Assembly (NCBI RefSeq): GCF_000190635.1
Contig: NC_015172.1
Coordinates: 3,224,001 to 3,288,000, forward strand
Direction: 5' to 3'
Length of the DNA: 64,000 bases
DNA from: Syntrophobotulus glycolicus DSM 8271
Lineage (GTDB): Bacteria > Bacillota > Desulfitobacteriia > Desulfitobacteriales > Syntrophobotulaceae
This document shows positions 36,328 to 44,780 of this stretch, one piece after another (position 1 is the first letter of the stretch; each line of letters begins with the position of its first letter). The notes beneath the pieces were generated by a model. The model saw only the letters and a list, made by a program, of their open reading frames with translations, was not told where the DNA came from and did no database searches. The translations under genes and the position numbers were made by a program.

Positions 36328-38121
36328 ATGAGAGTACACGGTGAAACAGAAGGCTTAAAAAGTTCCGTATTGGAAAGATTGGACGCCCTTTATGACTTGC
36401 GTATTCCCCAGAATCAGCTCTGGACAGAATCCTTGGTTGAGGAAATCTCTTCTGTTTCTTCTGGAATCAACCGCGAAATCGCCGTCTATCTGGATCGTAA
36501 AGGAAACGTGACCGATGTCAGTATTGGGGACCATCAAACAGTGACTCTGACCGAGGTCGCGGGAAAACGAAACACCCGCCGGCTGACGGGAACAAGATGC
36601 CTTCATACCCATCCCGGGGGCAGCGGGATGCTATCCTCTGTCGATATCAGTTCTCTCAAGATATTGCGTCTTGATGCCATGATCGCAGTATCTGTACGCG
36701 ATGGCTGCCCCGGTGAACTGTTTGTCGGCGTGCTTTCGCCGGAAAATCCGGATGGGATCGAGCTTTTCGGGCCGCTCAGTCCGGGTCAGACCTCTTTTGC
36801 CGAATTGCTGGAGTCTATCCGGCATACTGATGATACCCTGCGCAAAACCCTGCCTGAAAATCTCAGTGAAGCAGAAAGAACTGTTCTGGTTGGAGTTCAG
36901 ACCCAGGAATCCCGTGACCTTAATGGGATAAGTGAAGCCGATGTCTCATTAGGCGAACTTGAGGAGCTGGCCAAAACAGCTGGAGCCACCGTTGTCGGCA
37001 AAATTTTGCAAAAACGTGACAGCCTCAGTTCATCGACCATCATCGGCCGCGGCAAACTGAATGAGCTCCGGCTTCTTGCCCAGGCCCTGGAGGCCGATAC
37101 TGTGATCTTTGACTGTGAAATCTCCGGGACCCAGCAGCGAAACATTGAACAAATCCTGGGTATAAAAGTCCTCTCCCGCCCAAGCCTGATTCTGGACATT
37201 TTCGCCCAGCGGGCGCGCTCCCGTGAAGGGATGCTGCAGGTGGAACTGGCCCAGATGGAATACCGGCTTCCTCGTCTGATGGGAATGGGCTTGTCTCTTT
37301 CCCGCCTGGGCGGGGGTATCGGAACCCGTGGTCCCGGTGAAACCAAGCTTGAAACTGACCGGCGCCATATCCGGACACGGATCACCCATCTTAGAGCACA
37401 GCTTGCCGGTATCCGCAAACAACGCGGAGTATTGCGAAGCGAACGTCAAAAGAGCGGAATTCCGGTTGTCTCTATTGTCGGATACACCAATGCGGGAAAA
37501 TCTACTCTCTTGAATACCCTGTGCCAAACCGCCGTCTTCGCTGAGGACAAATTATTTGCTACCCTTGATCCAACTACACGCAAACTGGAATTCAGTGATG
37601 ACCGTACTGTTCTGCTCACCGATACCGTAGGCTTCATCCGCAAGCTCCCCCACCATCTGCTTGAAGCTTTTAAGTCAACTCTGGAAGAGGTTGTCCTGTC
37701 CGATCTAATCCTGATTGTAGTTGATGCTTCCGATCCTCAGGTCGAGGACCATATTCGGATCGTTGATGAAATTCTCGGGGAATTAGGAGCATCAGCCAAA
37801 CCGGCTATCATTGTTTTAAATAAAATCGACAAGCTGGCGGATAATCCCGTAATCCTCTCTCGGGAAAACCGGCCGGTTATCGAAATCTCCGCCAGAACGG
37901 GCCTTGGGCTCGACCATCTTAAACACGGGATAGAAAAAATCCTGTACAGCAACCGAGTCCGGGTTAAATTAGCCGTCCCCTTTCAAGATGGAGCGGTTAT
38001 GGCCTGGCTTTATGCCAACAGCAAAGTCCTCTCAGCAACCTATGATGAAAACGTAAACATTGTTCAAGCAGAGTTGGACAAGGCACTATTAAAAAAGGTT
38101 TCACCCTATAGGATCAACTGA
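36328..38121 (+). CDS. hflX: GTPase HflX with N-terminal JAMM-like domain
   Basis: 597 aa, against ~420 for common HflX. The C-terminal ~400 residues are standard: the HflX N-domain (GRGKLNEL, AQMEYRLPRL, GIGTRGPGETKLETDRR), then the GTPase with G1 GYTNAGKST, G3 DTVGFIRKLPHHL, and G4 NKID. HflX splits or rescues stalled ribosomes. The first ~170 residues are an extra domain with E50, H93-x-H95, S103 and D106, which fit the JAMM/MPN+ zinc-site pattern E...HxH-x7-SxxD seen also in RadC. AAGGAG precedes the ATG. The fusion's biochemical meaning is unknown. Confidence 0.95.
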   Translation: MRVHGETEGLKSSVLERLDALYDLRIPQNQLWTESLVEEISSVSSGINREIAVYLDRKGNVTDVSIGDHQTVTLTEVAGKRNTRRLTGTRCLHTHPGGSGMLSSVDISSLKILRLDAMIAVSVRDGCPGELFVGVLSPENPDGIELFGPLSPGQTSFAELLESIRHTDDTLRKTLPENLSEAERTVLVGVQTQESRDLNGISEADVSLGELEELAKTAGATVVGKILQKRDSLSSSTIIGRGKLNELRLLAQALEADTVIFDCEISGTQQRNIEQILGIKVLSRPSLILDIFAQRARSREGMLQVELAQMEYRLPRLMGMGLSLSRLGGGIGTRGPGETKLETDRRHIRTRITHLRAQLAGIRKQRGVLRSERQKSGIPVVSIVGYTNAGKSTLLNTLCQTAVFAEDKLFATLDPTTRKLEFSDDRTVLLTDTVGFIRKLPHHLLEAFKSTLEEVVLSDLILIVVDASDPQVEDHIRIVDEILGELGASAKPAIIVLNKIDKLADNPVILSRENRPVIEISARTGLGLDHLKHGIEKILYSNRVRVKLAVPFQDGAVMAWLYANSKVLSATYDENVNIVQAELDKALLKKVSPYRIN

Positions 38122-38128
38122 AAAACTC

Positions 38129-38213
38129 GTCTGGGATTTCCAGACTTTTTTCTGTCCATATGGACATACATATGCCGGGAGGCCATTTTTTCCGCTTCCC
38201 GGCATTTTATATT
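38129..38213 (+). terminator. double hairpin terminator after hflX
   Basis: GTCTGG-CCAGAC followed by eight T (38129-38153) is a clear terminator for hflX. A second hairpin, ATGCCGGGA-TCCCGGCAT (38172-38205), is followed by TTTTATATTTT. The pair separates hflX from converging speD. Confidence 0.85.
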
Positions 38214-38232
38214 TTACGTTTTTGTTCTTATG

Positions 38233-39051
38233 CTATGCTTTTGTTATTCTTGTTCCGTAAAATATTTCGACCATTTCTTTCTTTAAACGCTGTTTAATCT
38301 TCTTTTTTTCACCCGGCAACAGCTCTTTTTTGGCCGTCCCAAACAAATAATTGTCCAGATCAAATTCTTTCAGAATCATTTTCGTGTGGAAAATATTCTC
38401 CTGATAAACATTTACATCGATCATCTGATACAGGTCCCGTGTTTCTTTGGTAATATAATTCTGGATAGAATTAATTTTATGGTCGATAAAGTGCTTTTTA
38501 CCCTGAATGTCCCTGGTAAACCCGCGCACCCTATAATCAACAATAGCAATATCCGAGGTGAATGATTCGATCAAATAATTCAGTGCTGTCAACGGGGAAA
38601 TTTCCCCGCAGGTTGAAACATCAATATCGGTACGAAAAGTGCTGATTCCCTTGTCCGGGTGCCTTTCCGGATACGTATGCACCGTGATATGGCTTTTATC
38701 CAAATGCCCTACAACCGCCAAAGGATGCTGCCCTTTCTCCGATTCGGCTTCTTCCTCTATTTCAGACCCGGCAGGAATCTTGCCTTCCGCTATAAGCATC
38801 ATCACACTTGCTCCCTGAGGCTCATAATCCTGGCTGGCAATATTTAAAATACTCGCCCCTATGATATTGGCGACTTCAGTCAAAATTCCGGTAAGCCGCT
38901 CCGAATTGTATTCATCGTCAATATAATCCAAATACTCATCTTGATGCTGGGTATTTGTTGCGTAACAGATATCATACATATTAAAACTCAAGGTTTTTGT
39001 TAAATTATTGAATCCATAAAGCTGCAACTTTTTTTTCGTTTTAATATCCAT
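38233..39051 (-). CDS. speD: S-adenosylmethionine decarboxylase proenzyme (E. coli SpeD type)
   Basis: 272 aa, the long bacterial class rather than the short Bacillus SpeH. The self-cleavage site is [12 protein letters not shown]: the chain is cut before Ser, which becomes the pyruvoyl group. The [16 protein letters not shown] segment holds the conserved Cys. The enzyme makes decarboxylated SAM, the propylamine donor for spermidine. No speE is adjacent. The AGGGGGAAAG site precedes the ATG. Confidence 0.95.
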   Translation of the reverse strand: MDIKTKKKLQLYGFNNLTKTLSFNMYDICYATNTQHQDEYLDYIDDEYNSERLTGILTEVANIIGASILNIASQDYEPQGASVMMLIAEGKIPAGSEIEEEAESEKGQHPLAVVGHLDKSHITVHTYPERHPDKGISTFRTDIDVSTCGEISPLTALNYLIESFTSDIAIVDYRVRGFTRDIQGKKHFIDHKINSIQNYITKETRDLYQMIDVNVYQENIFHTKMILKEFDLDNYLFGTAKKELLPGEKKKIKQRLKKEMVEIFYGTRITKA

Positions 39052-39201
39052 TATCTTTCCCCCTGATCAAGGTGAGATTTTTCCCCTGAAACTACAATAA
39101 ACTCAATAATTTTATCATATTGTTCAAAAATGTAAAGGAAAAGATGCTTCATATTGTTCCTACATCGTTATCACTTTTCAAGCGATTGAACAAACCGCCG
39201 A

Positions 39202-39663
39202 TCAATGCGCCTTCTTGTGCAGACAGATCAGGTTTGTTTTGCGCCAGTTCATTTTAGCGTAAAATTTCAACGCTTTTATATTCTGCAGGTCCGCAAGGAG
39301 CTGCAGTCTTTTTACTCCTTTTTCCATCGCCCAGTTTTCGGCATGATGAAGCAGCGCTTTACCAATGCCGTGACCCCGGTAATCTTCTTGCACTACGACA
39401 TCTTCAATCACGGCAGCCAGTCCTCCCTCTGCTGTGGATATGAGGATCTGAACCGTGCACATGCCGATTACCCCTTCCGCGGCTTCAGCCACCAGCAGGC
39501 AGTTTTTCTCGTCGTCTGAGAGCATCAACGCCAGCCCCTTTTTTTGCTTTTCCTCATCAAATCTAAAGTCCTCCTCAATCACAAAAAGGGCCTTAAGCAA
39601 AGCCGCCATCCCGCCCAAGTCAGTCAAAGCCGCTTTCCTGATCACATAGTTCGGTTTCATCAT
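39202..39663 (-). CDS. GNAT family N-acetyltransferase
   Basis: 153 aa. The acetyl-CoA motif is EDYRGHGIGKALLHHAE, preceded by the strand AAVIEDVVVQ and followed by the LLADLQNIKALKFYAKMNW helix typical of the fold. The acceptor is unknown. It starts ATGATG after AAAGGA. It lies 31 bp downstream of the Nudix gene on the same strand, probably one transcript. Confidence 0.9.
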   Translation of the reverse strand: MMKPNYVIRKAALTDLGGMAALLKALFVIEEDFRFDEEKQKKGLALMLSDDEKNCLLVAEAAEGVIGMCTVQILISTAEGGLAAVIEDVVVQEDYRGHGIGKALLHHAENWAMEKGVKRLQLLADLQNIKALKFYAKMNWRKTNLICLHKKAH

Positions 39664-39694
39664 CTCAGTCCTTTATTCTCAGTTTATTTTTATT

Positions 39695-40354
39695 TTATTG
39701 CTTACAATATTTTATTACTTCATGAATGAGTTCCGCTGTAATTCCCCATATTGTTCCCTGGGGAGTTTCATAGACAAATACTCTGTTCTGTTTTCCGCCC
39801 CATGCCTGGTGATATTTGCGGGGTAAGCCCAATCTTTCCGAAGGAAGAAGTTCAATCTTATTCCCGTCCTTAAAAAAATAAGGCTCCGCCATAAGCCTGA
39901 CCTGATATTCATCCGGCAAATTTTCTTTAAAGTATGCCACCGGCAATGTAAATACAGCTTCTACTTCAAGCTTATTGAGAGAGAGTTCATCCATACCCTC
40001 TATTTTTAATCTTCCTATATAAGGCTCAACTAATACCCCCATATTGGAGACAACCGTATCCAGCCTTCCTTCAATCGTGATCTTCTCTTCCGGTATACCA
40101 AGCTCCTCACAGGTTTCTCTTATTGCAGACTGTCGGAAATCCAAGTCAATACGGGGGTCAAACCCTCCTCCGGGGAAGCAGACTTCTCCTCCCTGTCTTA
40201 TTCCGGCCGCCCTTTTCTGAAATAAAAAATGGTATTGCCGGTGAATAAGAACTAATGGAATTAGAACCGCTGAATTAAAATATTTGTCTCTGCCTAAGAT
40301 TCCCGGTTTCTCCGGTAATTTTGATTTAAGCCGCTTCAGGTCTTCCTCTTTCAT
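39695..40354 (-). CDS. Nudix hydrolase, CoA pyrophosphatase-like
   Basis: 219 aa. The Nudix box is GGFDPRIDLDFRQSAIRETCEELGI, with the upstream segment QKRAAGIRQGGEVCFPGG matching the UPF0035 motif of NudL/Pcd1-type CoA pyrophosphatases. Those enzymes split CoA to phosphopantetheine and 3',5'-ADP. The N-terminal ~45 residues and the C-terminal extension (GITAELIHEVI) also fit. GAGCTTT precedes the start. Confidence 0.88.
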   Translation of the reverse strand: MKEEDLKRLKSKLPEKPGILGRDKYFNSAVLIPLVLIHRQYHFLFQKRAAGIRQGGEVCFPGGGFDPRIDLDFRQSAIRETCEELGIPEEKITIEGRLDTVVSNMGVLVEPYIGRLKIEGMDELSLNKLEVEAVFTLPVAYFKENLPDEYQVRLMAEPYFFKDGNKIELLPSERLGLPRKYHQAWGGKQNRVFVYETPQGTIWGITAELIHEVIKYCKQ

Positions 40355-40425
40355 TCATCAAAGCTCCTTTTCGTTATTCAATCATCGGAACCCGGAGTTG
40401 GGGCTGATTTTTAACGATCATCGCA

Positions 40426-40465
40426 GAGCAAGGATGCCCCTTTGGTGGAAACAGCATCCTTGCTC
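40426..40465. repeat. perfect 12-bp inverted repeat
   Basis: GAGCAAGGATGC and GCATCCTTGCTC are perfect complements separated by 16 bases. There is no T tract on either side, so it is not a standard terminator. It lies upstream of the Nudix gene and could be an mRNA leader hairpin or processing site. Confidence 0.6.
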
Positions 40466-40482
40466 ATCCTCACGGCAAGGAA

Positions 40483-40524
40483 ATAAAAAAGTCACCTCAA
40501 AAGGAATACACTTTGAGATGACTT
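40483..40524 (-). terminator. terminator after citDEF
   Basis: On the minus strand AAGTCATCTCAAA pairs with TTTGAGGTGACTT, followed by TTTTATTT. It lies about 55 bp after the citF stop. Confidence 0.85.
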
Positions 40525-40578
40525 AATTATATCAAAATATGCTCTTTGTTTTGTAACAATACTTTTAATGATGAACTA

Positions 40579-42120
40579 TTATTTTGGCTGCCTTACGATA
40601 TCGATTACTGTTCCATCCCGGTATTCTACAACCGCTACAACCCTGTCATTAAACTCAATAGGCTCCGCCTGGCCGGTCATGGACTCGGAGATCGTTTTTA
40701 ATTCTTCAATTGTCATGATATTGAGATCTGTCGCTTTCAATTTTTCTATGAGATCCTGTCTGAGCGGATTGACCGCAATTCCCCTCTCTGTCACGAGAAC
40801 ATCTATAGTTTCCCCCGGAGTGGTTACTGTTGTGACTTTATCTTTAACTACAGGCAGTCTCCCCTTAATTAGGTTCGTCACGACCATAGCCAGTTTTGAT
40901 CCGGCGGCAGTGTCATTATGTCCGCCTGAAGCCCCCATGATTACACCATCTGATCCTGTAACGACATTGACATTAAACCCAACATCGATTTCAGTAGCTC
41001 CCAAAATCATGACATCAAGGTTATTCACAATGGCCCCCTTATCATGCGGGTTCCCGTAAAGAGAGCCGCTCATTGCCTGATGTCTGGGATTGTCCCGGTA
41101 CGAAGCAACCGCTTTCAGGTCAAAACATTGTACATCAAAAAGATTTCTGAATAACCCCTCGGTCAGCATATCAACAAAGTAACCGGTAATACCGCCCGCT
41201 CCAAAGCTGCCGATAACCCCTTTTTCTTTCATAATTTTCCTTACTTCGGCTGCCACGGCAAGAGAGGTTCCGCCCGCGCCGGTCTGAAAGGATAATTCAT
41301 CTTTGATATATCCGCAAGCATCGATTACCTTGGCAGCAATCTTAGCGATTTTTAACCCTACAGGATCTGATGTCACTTTAGTTGTGCCCGAAACAATCCC
41401 GGTAGCGTCACCAATAGAATCGACAACAACGACATAATCGACAAAATCCTGTGTAATATCAATCGGACAGGCAGGATATGGAGAGAGAGTATCTGTTACC
41501 GCAACTACTTTATCAGCATAAATTGCATCCGCCACCGCATAGGACAATGTCCCGCATGAAGCTTTTCCTCCTACACCATTGATATTGCCATAGGCATCGG
41601 CTTCTGGGGAAGCAATGAAGGCCACATCAATATGCAGGTCACCGCTCTCAATAGCCCTGGGACGACCACCGTGGCTCATCATTACCGCCGGGCGTTTGAG
41701 AAAACCCTGAGAAATCGCCTTGGCGACAGGCCCCGGTGAAATATAGTTAACAGAAATACCGGTAACAACACCGTTTTTCATATGTTCAACAAGCGGCTCA
41801 TGAATGGGGAATATCCCCGTCGAGGCAACGTGAATATCTTTAATTCCCCTTCTGGCAATTGCTGCCATGACAAGATTGATCACATAGTCCCCATTTCTGA
41901 GATGATGGTGAAAAGATACTGTCATGCCGTCTTTCATTTCTACTTTATCCAAAACCTGATCAATGGTATCCAGCAGCTTTTTCTCTCCCGGCTTTACGGA
42001 ACGCAGTCTCACAGAAGCTCTTTGTCTTTCCCCATAATTTTCAAAGGCCCCCATAAACGGTTTTGTTTTTCCATAGCCTTCTATGTATTCCGGGATCTCT
42101 CTTCCAACAGCGTTTTTCAT
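40579..42120 (-). CDS. citF: citrate lyase alpha subunit (citrate CoA-transferase)
   Basis: 513 aa, normal for CitF. Recognisable segments include RSVKPGEKKLLDTIDQVLD, VSFHHHLRNGDYV, MSHGGRPRAIESG, YADKVVAVTDTL and SFGAGGITGYFVDML. The alpha subunit swaps acetyl on the acyl-carrier subunit for citrate. The start at 42120 follows GAGGGATAG; the long upstream frame overlaps citE. Third gene of citD-citE-citF, closed by a terminator. Confidence 0.96.
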   Translation of the reverse strand: MKNAVGREIPEYIEGYGKTKPFMGAFENYGERQRASVRLRSVKPGEKKLLDTIDQVLDKVEMKDGMTVSFHHHLRNGDYVINLVMAAIARRGIKDIHVASTGIFPIHEPLVEHMKNGVVTGISVNYISPGPVAKAISQGFLKRPAVMMSHGGRPRAIESGDLHIDVAFIASPEADAYGNINGVGGKASCGTLSYAVADAIYADKVVAVTDTLSPYPACPIDITQDFVDYVVVVDSIGDATGIVSGTTKVTSDPVGLKIAKIAAKVIDACGYIKDELSFQTGAGGTSLAVAAEVRKIMKEKGVIGSFGAGGITGYFVDMLTEGLFRNLFDVQCFDLKAVASYRDNPRHQAMSGSLYGNPHDKGAIVNNLDVMILGATEIDVGFNVNVVTGSDGVIMGASGGHNDTAAGSKLAMVVTNLIKGRLPVVKDKVTTVTTPGETIDVLVTERGIAVNPLRQDLIEKLKATDLNIMTIEELKTISESMTGQAEPIEFNDRVVAVVEYRDGTVIDIVRQPK

Positions 42121-42148
42121 TTCTATCCCTCTTCCGTTATATTTATGA

Positions 42149-42856
42149 TCATTCGAAAATATCATGTATGATATCGATCTGTCTCCCATCAATGGCCGCC
42201 TTGCCAGTAAAGCCCATATTTCTGGCCCTGAGCGCGTCCTTTTGCAGACCTTCATAATCATCCCCGTCTAAAAACGGAGTATCGATCACATTCTGTTTTT
42301 GTGCCCTGCAAGCCATAACAACCCTGCTTCTGGCGTAAATAATTTCTTCGCCTTCCTTGGTTCTCTTCATGCCGAAGTCTGCCGTCAGGCCCTCTGCATT
42401 GAGATAAGCTCCGGTTATTCTCGGGGTAGAGGTAATGATATTGGTGACATATTCCAAGGCGTACGCCGTTTCGATCACAGGGATCAGCCGGATACTTCCT
42501 TGGACAAACCCCTCTTTATTTTCAATACATGTTAATTTTTTATCAATCTCATGCATCTGCTCCTGACTGGCCCTTGGGATCATAAACGCAAAAGGTTTTT
42601 CTTTGGCAATCATTTCAATATCATTTATTCCATGCTTTGTCGTCAGCGGATTAATTTTGACGATAATGTCAACTTTGGAATAATCCAAAAAAGTCAAAGC
42701 TTCTTTTACAAGCAAACGGGCACTGTCTTTATCTTCTGTAGGGACGGCACTCTCCAAATCAAAAACCACGCCGTCAGAGCTAAAAACCGGTGCATCCTGA
42801 AGCATTTTCGGATTATTTCCGGAAACAAACAAAATACTTCTTCTATATCCTCTCAT
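42149..42856 (-). CDS. citE: citrate lyase beta subunit, short form
   Basis: 235 aa, clearly shorter than the ~290-300 usual for CitE. The N-terminal RRSILFVSGNNPKML, the metal-site region VVFDLESAVPTEDKDSAR, KINPL, and IPVIETAYALEYV are intact. It ends at GFTGKAAIDGRQIDIIHDIFE, about where the last ~50-60 residues normally begin. The beta subunit cleaves citryl-ACP to oxaloacetate and acetyl-ACP. AAGGGGTAAG lies before the ATG at 42856, 4 bp after citD. Confidence 0.9.
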   Translation of the reverse strand: MRGYRRSILFVSGNNPKMLQDAPVFSSDGVVFDLESAVPTEDKDSARLLVKEALTFLDYSKVDIIVKINPLTTKHGINDIEMIAKEKPFAFMIPRASQEQMHEIDKKLTCIENKEGFVQGSIRLIPVIETAYALEYVTNIITSTPRITGAYLNAEGLTADFGMKRTKEGEEIIYARSRVVMACRAQKQNVIDTPFLDGDDYEGLQKDALRARNMGFTGKAAIDGRQIDIIHDIFE

Positions 42857-42860
42857 TTTC

Positions 42861-43160
42861 TTACCCCTTCGTATAAAATTTATCGTAGACGAATACTGCT
42901 TTTTCAATTGCTGCCTGAAGCCTTGCGCGGATCACATAATCCAAAGCCCCGTTATCTTTAGCCTTGATCACAATATCGGTAACTCCCATTTCTTCGACCT
43001 TTTGGCGAATAACTTCCTCAATATGCCTGCCAAACTGTTTCATTACAACAGGCTTGCTCTGGATTTCCAACTTAACTCCGCCTTTATCGTTAGGTGAAAC
43101 CATAACCATAATATCACTAGCATCAGGAGTCCCAACTTGGGCTGTTCTTGAAATTTTCAT
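42861..43160 (-). CDS. citD: citrate lyase acyl carrier protein (gamma subunit)
   Basis: 99 aa. The prosthetic-group serine is in GTPDASDIMV, to which phosphoribosyl-dephospho-CoA is attached. SKPVVMKQFGRHIEEVI and DNGALDYVIRARLQAAIEKA are typical. First gene of the cit operon. GAGGAGGAAG precedes the ATG. The activation and prosthetic-group genes citC, citX and citG are not in the window. Confidence 0.96.
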   Translation of the reverse strand: MKISRTAQVGTPDASDIMVMVSPNDKGGVKLEIQSKPVVMKQFGRHIEEVIRQKVEEMGVTDIVIKAKDNGALDYVIRARLQAAIEKAVFVYDKFYTKG

Positions 43161-43270
43161 TAAATCTTCCTCCTCATTTGCAATATAACTTGACCGCTAA
43201 TATCTCTATTTCCCTACCATTAGTCAGCCTAATGTTTTATTGGATAAAACAAAGTTTCACATCTCTCCTC

Positions 43271-43320
43271 AAAAAAAACGCCATTTTCATATAATCATCT
43301 CATTATACGAAACGGTGTTT
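43271..43320 (-). terminator. terminator-like hairpin in the citDEF leader
   Basis: On the minus strand AAACACCGTTTCGTATAAT pairs with ATTATATGAAAATGGCGTTT (one mismatch, one bulge, one G-U) around a GAGATG loop, and eight T follow. No minus-strand gene lies upstream, so it would act on the cit transcript itself, 110 nt before citD. This is the layout of an attenuator. Confidence 0.75.
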
Positions 43321-43421
43321 CATGATTTTAATACATAACAAGTCCTTGTTTTACTTCTTGAAACAACGTTTTATAGAACTAGAACAAGAAAAAGCCGAAT
43401 ACTAATACCATTATAGCCTTT

Positions 43422-43450
43422 ATGTTAAATCATTTAGCTTTTGTTGTCAA
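43422..43450 (-). promoter_or_regulatory. probable citDEF promoter
   Basis: A consensus -35 TTGACA (43450-43445) and a -10-like TAACAT (43427-43422) are spaced by 17 bp on the minus strand. Transcription from about 43414 would give a ~250-nt leader containing the hairpin at 43271-43320. Confidence 0.6.
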
Positions 43451-43639
43451 TAACATAATATAGTAGTTCTGGCTATTTTTATATTTGGATTTGACTTATT
43501 CTTTCTTTACAGTTATAATAAGATAACTCGTTAGATATTGTGGATTTAGGAAAACCTTCTCATTTGCCTAGTGCTCAGGGAAGCGGTAAATACTTCCCAA
43601 GCAACGGGTAAATTTCAAAATTTCGGAGGGTTTTTTTTC

Positions 43640-43939
43640 ATGTTTAATGACAAGGTATTATCTTGCAAGGACTGCGGTAGGGAATTCACTTTTTCTGCTT
43701 CAGAACAAGAGTTCTATGCGGAGAAGGGGTTCACTAACGAGCCTGGCCGTTGTCCAGAATGCCGTTCTGCAAGAAAAGCTCAAGGCAGATCAGGCGGCTA
43801 TTCCCGTCAGCCAAGGGAAATGTTCCCTGCAGTATGTTCAGCTTGTGGGAAAGAAACTACAGTTCCTTTCCAGCCTACAGGCGAAAAACCGGTTTATTGC
43901 CGCGACTGCTACCAACCGCGTTCACGCAGCAATTGGTAA
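43640..43939 (+). CDS. zinc-ribbon protein with CxxC-x17-CxxC domain
   Basis: 99 aa. The first ribbon (~residues 9-45) has CKDCGREFTFSASEQEFYAEKG then CPECRSARK, the zf-trcl type. The second (~66-92) has CSACGKETTVPFQPTGEKPVYCRDC, with 17 residues between the CxxC pairs. The linker is Arg/Gly/Ser-rich, as in RNA-binding tails. Such proteins are common in Clostridia and Deltaproteobacteria; the role is unknown. The start at 43640 follows CGGAGGG. A strong terminator follows. Confidence 0.85.
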   Translation: MFNDKVLSCKDCGREFTFSASEQEFYAEKGFTNEPGRCPECRSARKAQGRSGGYSRQPREMFPAVCSACGKETTVPFQPTGEKPVYCRDCYQPRSRSNW

Positions 43940-43955
43940 AATCTTTTTGCTTAAG

Positions 43956-43992
43956 AACCTTCCCCAGCTTTGAGCTTGGGAAGGTTTTTTTA
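43956..43992 (+). terminator. terminator after the zinc-ribbon gene
   Basis: AACCTTCCC and GGGAAGGTT form the stem, followed by TTTTTT. Confidence 0.9.
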
Positions 43993-44026
43993 TGCTTTTT
44001 CACAAGTCGGATCAATTACCTGAAAT

Positions 44027-44057
44027 AAAAAGGAGCTTCACCGCGAAGCTCCTTTTT
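44027..44057. terminator. bidirectional terminator hairpin
   Basis: AAAAGGAGCTTC and GAAGCTCCTTTT are separated by a short ACCGC loop, with A and T runs outside. It serves the minus-strand exported protein gene and backs up the zinc-ribbon terminator. Confidence 0.85.
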
Positions 44058-44079
44058 ACACCTTATCTCTCTGTCATCT

Positions 44080-44610
44080 TTATTTTTTACAATTCAAGGC
44101 CTTTTTTATCCTATTATGCAAAATGGAAAAATCCTGGATGATTTCTTTTTCGCCATTCGGCCCCGCCAGCCATTCCTCTTGCTTGATCACATAAAAACCA
44201 GGATATCCAATAGCCTCAAGCGGAACTTCTATTGCTCCGGGTATTGCTTTTTTAGGTGAATAAAAAATCTCAAACTCCAGATGCCAGGTCCAGCCCAGCT
44301 TTTCTCCTGATAAATACTCCCACAACTTTGCTTTTTGCCACGCGCCCGCACTTGGCTTTTTGCTCTTAATCAAAGGGTCAAAGAGAATATTCCACTTTCT
44401 CTCTACGAAAATGATATCCGTTCCTTTAGGATCATAAGGGGTTGGCGGGGTCCCCGCCAAAAATGCTTCCCAGTTATCCAGAGTCCCTTTAAAGGTCCTG
44501 GCTTTCGCATTATACCCATACTCATCAGTTTTGGCTAAAACAATCCCCGGAAAAGATAATACGATGGCCAGTAGCAAGACGATCAATGTCAGCTTCCTTG
44601 TTGCTTTCAT
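44080..44610 (-). CDS. exported protein of unknown function
   Basis: 176 aa. A clear signal peptide (KATRKLTLIVLLLAIVLSFPGIVLAKT) is cleaved near residue 26. The mature part is rich in Trp, Tyr, Lys and Pro (WEAFLAGTPPTPYDP, ERKWNILFDPLI, LGWTWHLEFEIFYSPKK). I do not recognise the family. The start at 44610 follows AGGGGGAA. It stands alone between terminators, about 170 bp from uppP. Confidence 0.7.
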   Translation of the reverse strand: MKATRKLTLIVLLLAIVLSFPGIVLAKTDEYGYNAKARTFKGTLDNWEAFLAGTPPTPYDPKGTDIIFVERKWNILFDPLIKSKKPSAGAWQKAKLWEYLSGEKLGWTWHLEFEIFYSPKKAIPGAIEVPLEAIGYPGFYVIKQEEWLAGPNGEKEIIQDFSILHNRIKKALNCKK

Positions 44611-44780
44611 AGAAATTCCCCCTAACATTTATTTGGAGGTAGGATTTCGCCATGAAAAAAGCAACACCTTGCAAGGTTGATTTATTTTCTCTTTTTCCGG
44701 TATCTTTTCTATGTTTTTACTGTTCTTGACACTTTTCTGCTTTGACCAAGGCTTTAACATGGTACTGAATGAAATCAGCT

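Noticed and set aside
40426-40465. Inverted repeat as a transcription terminator
   Set aside because: No T tract follows the stem on either strand; the actual citDEF terminator is at 40483-40524.
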